NCBI GenBank assembly: GCA_024516035.1
Contig: CM044957.1
Coordinates: forward strand, 5,243,017-5,307,016
Origin: Bactericera cockerelli
Lineage: Eukaryota > Arthropoda > Insecta > Hemiptera > Triozidae
DNA length: 64,000 bases
Reading direction: 5' to 3'
Shown here: piece after piece, positions 24,601-36,600 of the stretch
Layout of the letters: each line of letters opens with the position of its first letter
Numbering within the stretch: the first letter of the stretch is position 1
Notes under the pieces: generated by a model
Told to the model about the DNA's origin: nothing
Seen by the model: the letters and a program-made list of their open reading frames with translations, nothing else
Database searches by the model: none
Translations under genes and position numbers: made by a program

Positions 24601-27600
24601 TTCTATTCTATTCCATTAGATTCTATTCTATTCTATTAGATTCTATTCTATTCCATTAGATTCTATTCCCTACCCTCAGGTGTTAGCAAAGGTCCGTACG
24701 GCATCGTGTCAGTGCGGGAGCTACTCCGCTGTCTGGTTCAGCTGTGTGACCCGCACAACAATTCTATTCTATTCCATTAGATTCTATTCTATTCCATTAG
24801 ATTCTATTCTATTCCATTAGATTCTATTCTCTACCCTCAGGTGTTAGCAAAGGTCCGTACGGCATAGTGTCAGTGCGGGAGCTACTCCGCTGTCTGGTTC
24901 AGCTGTGTGACCCGCACAACAATTCTATTCTATTCTATTAGATTAGATTCTATTCTATTCCATTAGATTCTATTCTATTCTATTAGATTCTATTCTATTC
25001 CATTAGATTCTATTCTATTCCATTAGGTTCTATTCTCCCCCCTCAGGTGTTAGCAAAGGTCCGTACGGCATCGTGTCAGTGCGGGAGCTACTCCGCTGTC
25101 TGGTTCAGCTGTGTGATCCGCACAACAATTCTATTCTATTAGATTCTATTCTATTCCATTAGGTTCTATTCTCTACCCTCAGGTGTTAGCAAAGGTCCGT
25201 ACGGCATCGTGTCAGTGCGGGAGCTACTCCGCTGTCTGGTTCAGCTGTGTGATCCGCACAACAATTCTATTCTATTAGATTCTATTCTATTCCATTAGGT
25301 TCTATTCTCTACCCTCAGGTGTTAGCAAAGGTCCGTACGGCATCGTGTCAGTGCGGGAGCTACTCCGCTGTCTGGTTCAGCTGTGTGATCCGCACAACAA
25401 GAACAACTCCGAGTCCATGATCCACATCGGACTGACGCTGCTGACGGTGGCGCTGGAGGTGGGGGCGGATTCGATAGCCAACTTCCCCTCTCTGATGGCC
25501 ATCGTGAAGGATGACCTCTGCAAGTACCTGATTGGGGTGAGTGCTAGACCGTTGTGTACCACCGTTGTGTACCACGTTGGGTGAGTGTGTACCACCGGTG
25601 GTAAACCCGGTCCATTCCGTACGAACGTGCGTGTACCACCGGTGGTACACCCGGTCGTCTAAGTGTTAAGGGCCGTATAATTCGTAATTTTTAATTTATT
25701 TGCATTATTAATTGTACATCCGACCTCAGTAGCTTGATCGATAAGGCGGCGGACTTGTAACCTGGAGGTCGGTGGTTCAAGTCCCGGTTTCAGCGTAGAT
25801 TTAGTAAAGCGAGTTTGAGTAGTTGTGATATCACGAAAGTGAGTAACACAAATATGATAACTTTTACTTTTTTTTACTTTTAATAATAATTGTACATAAT
25901 AGGTAACATATATTTAATGCGACTACCCCACACTAAGGGGATACAGTCCTCTTGTTTTGTGGGGTAGTTACATTTCTTCAAATAGTTTTCTTTTATCTCT
26001 AACTCATAGTAGGTAAATAATGTAAAATAATGAAACAGGATTAGTAAATCCAAGTCGACCCTTAGATTTTTTCAGCTGACCGATAGGTATTCTAAAAAAA
26101 GATTTTAGAGAAAAAAGACACTGAAAGAAGATTGTGTCCTTGCGTTTTTTCTCGTGGCTTGTGTCGAACATAATGGGACTACCTGTCTTGCGCTGACAGT
26201 CTAAATAAAGCACTACTTATAAAGTTCAATACAATATGTTGTGGGTGTTGGGAACTGCTATGTCAATAATGAACGCCTTCTTTTTAACGTCACGAAGTCT
26301 GACCTCAGCTCCGTTACGCCACAGAAGTAATAAACAGCTACAAAGCCCGGGTTGGATATGACCTCTACAGCTGTTGTCAAGGTGAAAGTTAAGGGATAGT
26401 GTCCACTGAGATTACCATCTTGGGGTTATTATTTTCAAGTCATTAAACCCTTTGGAAACTACAATCCAGCCTGGCTTGTTAGGGTTGGATAGTCCGTTAT
26501 CTGTTTATAGTCCTCTAGCGAGACACTGATCTTCTCTTTTTCTGTACAAGACATGAAACCCTTAGGAAACTACAATCTAGCCTGGCTTGTTAGGGTTGAC
26601 TAGTCCGTTATCTGCTTATAGTCCTCCAGCGAGACACTTATATTGTTCCTGTTGAACATCCCACAGCCAGACTTTTATTTACTTACTTACTTTACTTTCC
26701 GAGTCATTGTGTGATGTCATGGTGTTGGGAGGATTGATATGGGTGAACCCTTTGGACGCCCAGAACAATTGTTCTTCCGTGTCCAGTGTATGGTGTATGT
26801 GTACTGTGTAGTTTGTTGAAATTATGCACTTAAAACTGACAATTTTAAAAATATTTCTTAAAATTTGATAGGAATTTTAAAATTCATCGTACTTTAGTCT
26901 GGCTGGGGGACTATAAACAGTCTGGCTGGGGGACTATAAACAGGGAGTAGACCAGCATTGGTTTGGTTCTGGGGGCCCTTGTCAATTATTAGCCTCCTTG
27001 TAAAGACAGTGGTAGAAGTGCTGAGTCATTCCTCTACTGTCTGGCTACCATCGTTCACAATGACGCCACCCTATGATGATCATTCTTTTTCAAATTTGAT
27101 GAAGTTATTATGATATTTATTATTATAACACGAACATTTATTTTTGTTTTTACATTTGACACATTAGAAGGGACGATTCAGTCCTATTCGTTAATTTTGA
27201 CATCTTTTTCATTAAATTTATAATTTATGTATTATTCCTCTCTCTCATCCACTTCACAGCTTCTCCTCACAGCGAATCGACTCACCATCTTCTCCGCCAA
27301 CTTGCAACTGCTGTTCCTCGTGTTCGAGTCCATGCGGCACCAGCTCAAGTTCCAGTTCGAGATGTACCTCACTCGCCTGCTCGACATTATCGCTTCCGAC
27401 AACCAGAAGTTCCGCTATGAAATGAAGGAGATTGCGCTCGGTAAGTGGATTCATCACAAACTGGTTGCTCAAATGACAGTCTGGCTGAGGGACGTTAAAC
27501 AGAGAGAAGAACAGTGTCTCGCTAGAGGACTATAAACAGAGAACAGACTAGCCAACCCTTACAAGCCAGGCTAGCTTGTAGTTTCCTATGGGTTTAATGG

Positions 27601-30600
27601 CTTAAAAAGAAAAGTAAAAGTTCTCATGATGGTTGATCGCACATAGAAATATGTGGTTCAGGACGAGCCAACTTTGAAATAAAGTTGGCTGGAAACCATC
27701 ACTCACCCCTCCAGCTGTAGCCAAGCTGGCTACAACAACAACAGGAATGACAGATTAAAAACCTGTTTATAGTGCTTTACTGAGAGAGAAAAGTACACTG
27801 CTAACTATGGACACAATGCTTCCTCGTGAATGGTTTACATTGTATACACTTGACAATACATTTTTATCGATTTTTCACTATCACTATATTTTGAGATTTT
27901 TCACTGAATCACTTGTATCTATTCAAAAATTCTGAACCGATTTTCTTCTATATTGTAGATACTATTTTCCTACTTTCTAGATTCTACAAAAAATTCTGTA
28001 TCGGCATAATTCTTGTTTTGGCTTTTTTTGGTCCAAATTTTCGAATTTTCTTAAATATCAGAGCTCAACTACAACTTATTCAATAACAGTTTCAAACAGT
28101 CTATGAAAAACCCTAGTATGCATTTACATACAAAATTTCATCAAAATGGGGTGTACAATTCACGAGATATAAGTCTTTAAGTAAAAAGTTAGACTTAAAG
28201 AAAACTTTAAAGTTAAAGAACACTTTTTCGTCGTGTTTCAGAGTCCATAGTGCAGCTATGGAGGATACCAGGTCTGGTGACTGAGCTCTATCTCAACTAC
28301 GACTGTGATCTCTACTGCCCTAACCTCTATGAGAAGCAAACCAATATGCTGTCCAAGGTAAAGAAATTATTAGTGTGATCTCTACTAACTGCCCTAACCT
28401 CTATGAGAAGCAAACCAATATGCTGTCCAAGGTAAAGAAATTATTAGTGTGATCTCTACTGCCCTAACTCTTATGAGAAGCAAACCAATATGCTGTCCAA
28501 GGTAAAGAAATTAAATTCAACTAGTTTGGCTTTAATGTAGACTGAATGCCGGGTCTGTCCCGGTAGCTTCAAGGCGTCTTGTAATTCAGAGGTCGTGGGT
28601 TCGAAACCCACCCGGAACATGACAATTTATCCTCCCATTTTTGATTTTGACCAAATAATAATACGTATTGTTGCTTCTGCTGGAATGATGAGACTTAATA
28701 GTCCTAAACTTTATTTCAAAGTTGGCTCGTCCTGGACCACATATTTCTATGTGCGATCAACCATCGTGAGGACTTGCACTTTTCTTTATAAGCCATTAAT
28801 CCTTTAGGAAACTGCAAGCTAGTCTGGCTTGTAAGGGTTGGCTAGTCTGTTCTCTGTTTATAGTCCTCTAGCTAGACATAGGAACATACCCTTATCAGCC
28901 TAGCTAGCTGATGGAGACAAGAGGTTTCAACAGAGGTATACAGAAAAAAAAACAAAAGTTCTGCTGGTCCTGCAAATAATTCACATATAAAATATGGGCT
29001 GAAACAAGCTGGGAATAGCAGGACAATGCTACGAAAATGCTTAAAATAATTTCAAAGGACCCATACTCTATCTGAGCTTTTATTTATTTACTCGGTTAGA
29101 GACTATCACACCCGCCCTTGGCATGGCTTTTTCCGTTACAACAACAACAACAACAACTATATTCTACATTTGTGGTCAAGTTGACTCCATTCGCTTGAAA
29201 CTCGTAGTCTCTGGCGAAACACTGGTCTTCTCCCTGTTCAACGTACCCCATCCTCACGAGGTATGAGTGGACCCCGAACATCCAAGTACAGAGCAGAAAA
29301 ATTCCTACCCCGCTGGGAATCGAACCCAGGTCACCATGCGTGCAATGCCTAGCGCGCTAACTCACTCTGCCACGGTGACTACTCTAATAATAAAATATCG
29401 TTTCATTCCAGAACTGCTTCCCAGTACACGGCATCTACAACTTCCACCTTCTCTCACTGGACGCGCTGCTCACCGTGATAGACAGCATCGAGAATTTCTG
29501 CAAGCAGAAGACACTGAACGAGAATAGCGACAGTCTCGGGGTTCGAACCAAGGCTGGGGCGATCGGTCAAACCGCGACCATACCCAGCCACGAAGATCTG
29601 ATGGCTATCAAGCGGAAGAAAAAGGTAATCGCACTTACATTTGGTAAATTTCCAGCGAATGGAGGGTAAAACTTCCGTCGTGATATGACTATTCAGATGA
29701 AAGCGGCGTTAAATCCAAAGTGGAAAAAAAAAGTTATGTCGTGTCTCGGTACTGTCAGACTCGGTAGCTTAGTGGTCAAGGCTTCAGTCTGGTAATCCAG
29801 AGGTCGATTGTTCGAAACCCAGCTATGACATGACAAGTTATTCTCCCATTTGGGATTTTTACCACATACTAATACGTCTCGGGATTACTGCTGGAGTAAT
29901 GAGACTAGTCCTAATTGGGCAGTATAAATGAGGCGATATTATTATTAATTATTAGTCTATCTTTGAAGAATCACTAATAACAGATTGAGAAAGTCAGGAA
30001 AATCGATTTTTGATTATAAATCAGGATTAAAGTAAAGATAAGCGAGACTCATCTGGCCCTAGAATGCGCTGTGATTGGTGAAACTCCGACTTGAGGGCGT
30101 GTCTAGCTTCTCTTAGCTTTAATCCTGTTTCATAACTTGGCCCTTAATCTCCCATTGTTTCTGTCATGTCAACCTTTAACACCCTGGAAAAGCAACCTGA
30201 AAGTACAACAGATATTAAACTTTAAGGGGATTTTAAATGAAAAAAATGTAAAATGAAATTAAACAAATTCCTTCCTTCAAACCAGATATTTTGCAGTAAA
30301 TTTCAGAACAGTTTAACCTGAGCTCGAAGAAAGCCATCAAGTTTCTGCAAGAAGAAGGCCTCCTATATACCCCCGTGTTGTATTGTATTGTATTGCATTG
30401 TATTGTATTGTATTGTATTTACTCTCTTGTCCTCCCAGCTTCTCACCAAAGGCACAGAACAGTTTAACCTGAGCTCGAAGAAAGGCATCAAGTTTCTGCA
30501 AGAAGAAGGCCTCCTATATACCCCCGTGTTGTATTGTATTGTATTGCATTGTATTGTATTGTATTGTATTTACTCTCGTCCCCCCAGCTTCTCACCAAAG

Positions 30601-33600
30601 GCACAGAACAGTTTAACCTGAGCTCGAAGAAAGGCATCAAGTTTCTGCAAGAAGAAGGCCTCCTATCTACCCCTGTATTATATTGTATTGTATGGTATAC
30701 TATTGCATTGTATTGTATTGTATTGTATCTACTCCCTTATCCCTCCAGCTTCTCACCAAAGGCACAGAACAGTTTAACCTGAGCTCGAAGAAAGGCATCA
30801 AGTTTCTGCAAGAAGAAGGCCTCCTATCTACCCCTGTATTATATTGTATTGTATGGTATACTATTGCATTGTATTGTATTGTATTGTATCTACTCCCTTA
30901 TCCCTCCAGCTTCTCACCAAAGGCACAGAACAGTTTAACCTGAGCTCGAAGAAAGGCATCAAGTTTCTGCAAGAAGAAGGCCTCCTATCTACCCCTGTAT
31001 TATATTGTATTGTATGGTATACTATTGCATTGTATTGTATTGTATTCTCCAGCTTCTCACCAAAGGCACAGAACAGTTTAACCTGAGCTCGAAGAAAGGC
31101 ATTAAGTTTCTGCAAGAAGAGGGCCTCCTATCTACCCCTGTATTATTTTGTATGGTATTGTATTGCATTGTATTGTATTGTATTTACACTCGTCCCCCCA
31201 GCTTCTCACCAAAGGCACAGAACAGTTTAACCTGAGCTCGAAGAAAGGCATCAAGTTTCTGCAAGAAGAAGGCCTCCTATCTACCCCTGTATTATATTGT
31301 ATTGTATGGTATAGTATTACATTGTATTGTATTGTATCTACTCCCTTATCCCTCCAGCTTCTCACCAAAGGCACAGAACAGTTTAACCTGAGCTCGAAGA
31401 AAGGCATCAAGTTTCTGCAAGAAGAAGGCCTCCTATCTACCCCTGTATTATATTGTATTGTATGGTATAGTATTGCATTGTATTGTATTGTATCTACTCC
31501 CTTATCCCTCCAGCTTCTCACCAAAGGCACAGAACAGTTTAACCTGAGCTCGAAGAAAGGCATCAAGTTTCTGCAAGAAGAAGGCCTCCTATCTACTCCT
31601 GTATTATATTGTATTGTATGGTATAGTATTGCATTGTATTGTATTGTATCTACTCCCTTATCCCTCCAGCTTCTCACCAAAGGCACAGAACAGTTTAACC
31701 TGAGCTCGAAGAAAGGCATCAAGTTTCTGCAAGAAGAGGGCCTCCTATCTACCCCTCTGGACCCTACAGAAGTGGTGCACTTTCTACGAGAGAACCCCCA
31801 TCTAGACAAGAAAACTATCGGAGAATATCTGAGCAATAGAAGCAATCTGCCCGTGTTGGACCAGTTTGTGAAGTGAGTATAAACATTGGTTAAGTATAAC
31901 TACTGATTAAATAAAAGCACCTGTTAAGTGTAACTACTAATAAAGTATAACTAATGGTAAAGATGTGTATAATGTATAAGAAATCTATCGGGGAATACCA
32001 GAGCAATTGAAGCAATCTGCCCGTGTTGGACCAGTTCGTGAAGTGAGTATAGTCACTGATTATTTATAACCACTGCTATAAATATTTTGACATTTTCAAG
32101 TTACTTTTGGACGTATTACGTAAATTTGTGTTTTTAAATGTTCACGGAATATTATTAAGAAGAATCACAAATATGCTGAGGTTAATTACAGGTCGAAGTG
32201 TTGGGTGGAAGCGAATGCCAGAGGCAATAACCCCGCCCTTTAGTTTGGACATCTGTATATATTTTATCTATAGTAATTATAATAAGCCCCAAAATCACCC
32301 AATTTGGGCAAGGGCATTTATTTACAGATGAACTGCAATTGTTTATTGATATTATTGAGTCAACTCTGAGGTTACAATACAATACAAAGAAAAATGCAAA
32401 ACACTGCCAATTATGGACACAATACTTCCTCGTGATTGCTTCACATTGTAAGCACGTGCCAATTTTGAGATTTTATAGAAAATTACTTGTATCTCCAAAA
32501 CGGCTCAACCGATTTGCTTCAAATTTGATTTATATGGTAGAATATCGTTTTTTCTACAATCTGAATTCCACAAAAAAATTCTGTATCGGCAAGTCGTGGT
32601 CCTTATTTTTTTACTTTTTTGTCCAAAATTTCGGATTTTCTTAAATATCAGAGTCAAATTATAATTAATTTAAAAATAAATATAAATAACCTATGTCAAA
32701 TAATAATATGCATATTCTTACAAAATTTCATCGAAATCGGGTGTACCGTTCACGAGATATAAGCGTTTAAGTAAAAAGTTAGTGGTCAGGCGCATGGTCT
32801 CTTTCACCCAGAGCCGCTAGTACGAACTCGATGAATTTTAAATGGGACCATCTACAGAATGTCTCCTAAATGTGTGCAAAATTTCATCGAAATCGGTCGA
32901 GTAGTTTCCGAGATTTGCGCGTTACAAGGAATCGTTTTAACAGACAGACCGACAGACGGACACAAAACCAAATTTGCTCAGGAGGTTATGAAACGTCCAG
33001 AAATATGAAAAAAATTGAAATCGGAGCAAAAAAATATTTTTTTTTACAAAAACGAACACAATACTTCCGATTTCTAATATTAGAAATTTCTCGGAAGTAA
33101 TACAGAATATGATGTGCAATATAATACAAGCATGTACTGCTTTTCTTAGATATTTTATACTTTTAACTTTCTCTTTCTCCTTGTCTTGCTCTCTCTTTTT
33201 CTGATATTTTATCTATGTTGTTTTTTTTTCTTGTCAATTTTGTATTTTAATTTTTACCGTCATTTCTTTGTACATAATAATTATGTCCTTTTAATAAATA
33301 TTTTAATTTATTAAAAGTGTCTTAATTAAAATATAAAATTAAAATGTCTTTGCTACTCAAACATGCATTTTAAGCACATGTCCGAGCTATTAATAATAAT
33401 AATAATAAGTGTTTCGTGTGATATAACACACTGCAAGAGCAGGTCGGAACTTGGCCTTGCGCACTGCCGGGACTGCCGGGAGCCCTAATATCTTGGTGTA
33501 GGTACTAGATTCCAGGGTTAAGGGTCTAGGCCCAGGGTCCTCGTTGTGGCCACCTGCTAACGCTCTGGCTATGCGCCACCCATAGTATTTTTTTTCTTCA

Positions 33601-36600
33601 AAACTTTAAATATTTTTATTATAAAAAATGTAAGTTTTTTTTATTTAAAGTTATCATATTTATGTTAATCACTTTCGTGATAGCACAACTACTCAAACTC
33701 GCTTTACTAAATCTACGCTGAATCCGGGACTTGAACCACCGACTTCCAGGTTACAAGTCCATCGCCTTATCGATCAAGCTACTGAGGTCGGTTATTAAAA
33801 AATTTATTTTTCATTTTAACCCTATTATCCGTCTTATTTCAGATCGTTTGACTTCACCAACACCCGGATCGATGTGGCACTGAGAATGTATCTGGAGACA
33901 TTCCGTCTACCAGGGGAGTCTCCGCTCATATCTCTGCTCATGGAACAGTTTGCAGACCACTGGCATGTAAGTGTCCACTAGTTACAGGGTATTTCCGAAC
34001 TCCGTGGCTCAGTGGTTAAGAGCATTGGTTGCTGGCCCGGAGATTGCGGGTTCGAATCTCGACCGGAGACTAATAAATAAATGTGTTGTTACAATATTGT
34101 GCTTTTTTTAGTCTGTTTAATAGTGAAACAGGTTGTTTCATTATATGAATACAGGAGAATTTTCACTTGTAAAGTTCTTTTTTGGCAGCAATTAGAGTAG
34201 ATCAGTGGTAAGATATTATTATTTAACACTTTATTGGTAAACCAAAATATGATACATACATAGGACATGGATTTTATTAAAAAAAGAACACAATAGCATA
34301 TGCAGTGAAAATTAATGAGGAAAAATCCATCCACTGAGAGGGATTCAAACCAACGGATCCCTACGCTACCTGGATTACCAGACTAGCGCGTTAACCACTT
34401 GACTAGCAGTGCACGTTTACCTAATCATTTTTCTAAATAAAAAATTGAAGCTATATATGTATTCTGTCTGGATGGGGGACTATAAACAGGGAGTAGACCA
34501 AGAATCTGACTGGGGGACTATAAATTACATCGGGCATTGGTAGTCAAGTGGTTAACGCGCTAGTCTGGTAATCCGAGTAGCGTAGGGATCCGTTAATTCG
34601 AATCCCACCCAGTGCATGAATTTTTCCTCATTAATATGAGTTTGTGACCACATAATAATAAGATTAATAAGACTCTGAGGGTTAGGTGGTAGAAATGCTT
34701 TGAGCATTAACCTCGCCTGGTGGTAACCTTAATCCACTAAAGAGTGTTTTTATTATTATTATTTAGAAGTACCTCAGGTGTTTCTAAATAATAATGATAT
34801 TAACACTCTTTAGTGGATTAAGGTTACCACCAGGCGAGGTTAATGCTATTATTGTTATTATTGTTGTTTCAGAAAAGCAACGACTGCCCGTTCGCCAACT
34901 CCGACGCGGCGTTCACCCTGGTCTACGCCATCATCATGCTCAACGTGGACCAGCACAACCACAACGTGAAGCGGCAGAACAACCCCATGACGGTGCAGGG
35001 CTTCAAGAAGAACCTGGCCGGGGTGAACGGGGGCGCGGACTTTGACCCCGCCCTGCTCGAGGACATCTACAAGACCATCAAGTGAGTCTAGTTGTTGTTG
35101 TTGTAGCCAGCTTGGCTACAGCTGGAGGGGTAAGTGATGGTCTTCAGCCAAATTTATTTCAAAGTTGGCTCGTCCTGAACCACATACTTCTATGTGCGAT
35201 CAACCATCGTGAGGACTTGGACTATTCTTTATTAGCCATTAAACCCTTAAGAAATTGCAAGCTAGCCTGGCTTGTAAGGGTTGGCTAGTCTGTTCTCTGT
35301 GTATAGTCCTCTAGCGAGACACTGGTCTTCTCCCTGTTTAAAGTCCCCCAGCCAGACAGTGAGTCTAGTAGATAGGATATCTACAAGACAATCAAGTGAG
35401 TCTAGTAGATAGGATATCTACAAGACAATCAAGTGAGTCTAGTAGATAGGATATCAACAAGACAATCAAGTGAGTCTAGTAGAGAGGATATCTACAAGAC
35501 AATCAAGTGAGTCTAGTAGATAGGACATCTACAAGACAATCAAGTGAGTGTAGTAGATAGGATATCTACAAGACAATCAAGTGAGTCTAGTAGATAGGAT
35601 ATCTACAAGACAATCAAGTGAGTCTAGTAGATAGGACATCTACAAGACAATCAAGTGAGTCTAGTAGATAGGATATCTACAAGACAATCAAGTGAGTCTA
35701 GTAGATAGGACATCTACAAGACAATCAAGTGAGTGTAGTAGATAGGATATCTACAAGACAATCAAGTGAGTCTAGTAGATAGGACATCTACAAGACAATC
35801 AAGTGAGTCTAGTTGTTGTTGTTGTAGCCAGCTTGGCTACAGCTGGAGGGGTAAGTGATGGTCTTCAGCCAAATTTATTTCAAAGTTGGCTCGTCCTGAA
35901 CCACATATTTCTATGTGCGATCAACCATCGTGAGGACTTGGACTATTCTTTATTAGCCATTAAACCCTTAAGAAATTGCAAGCTAGCCTGGCTTGTAAGG
36001 GTTGGCTAGTCTGTTCTCTGTGTATAGTCCTCTAGCGAGACACTGGTCTTCTCCCTGTTTAAAGTCCCCCAGCCAGACAGTGAGTCTAGTAGATAGGATA
36101 TCTACAAGACAATCAAGTGAGTCTAGTAGATAGGATATCTACAAGACAATCAAGTGAGTCTAGTAGATAGGATATCAACAAGACAATCAAGTGAGTCTAG
36201 TAGAGAGGATATCTACAAGACAATCAAGTGAGTCTAGTAGATAGGACATCTACAAGACAATCAAGTGAGTGTAGTAGATAGGATATCTACAAGACAATCA
36301 AGTGAGTCTAGTAGATAGGATATCTACAAGACAATCAAGTGAGTCTAGTAGATAGGACATCTACAAGACAATCAAGTGAGTCTAGTAGATAGGATATCTA
36401 CAAGACAATCAAGTGAGTCTAGTAGATAGGACATCTACAAGACAATCAAGTGAGTGTAGTAGATAGGATATCTACAAGACAATCAAGTGAGTCTAGTAGA
36501 TAGGACATCTACAAGACAATCAAGTGAGTCTAGTTGTTGTTGTTGTAGCCAGCTTGGCTACAGCTGGAGGGGTAAGTGATGGTCTTCAGCCAAATTTATT

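Noticed and set aside
23623..25318. CRISPR-like array
   Set aside because: Repeated 82-nt units with variable spacers, but the 'spacers' are a simple minisatellite and the repeat is an exon end. The genome is eukaryotic.
31132..31845. 237-codon minus-strand frame with repeated [15 protein letters not shown]
   Set aside because: Antisense shadow of the exon 15 array. The repetition comes from the tandem units.
30388..31876. Long open frames with repeated [20 protein letters not shown] peptides
   Set aside because: They are the exon 15 junction array read through its intron-like spacers, not a separate gene. Only the last copy continues into Sec7.
34004..34072. Possible tRNA gene
   Set aside because: A and B boxes are present but the acceptor stem pairs poorly. 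It looks like a SINE head.
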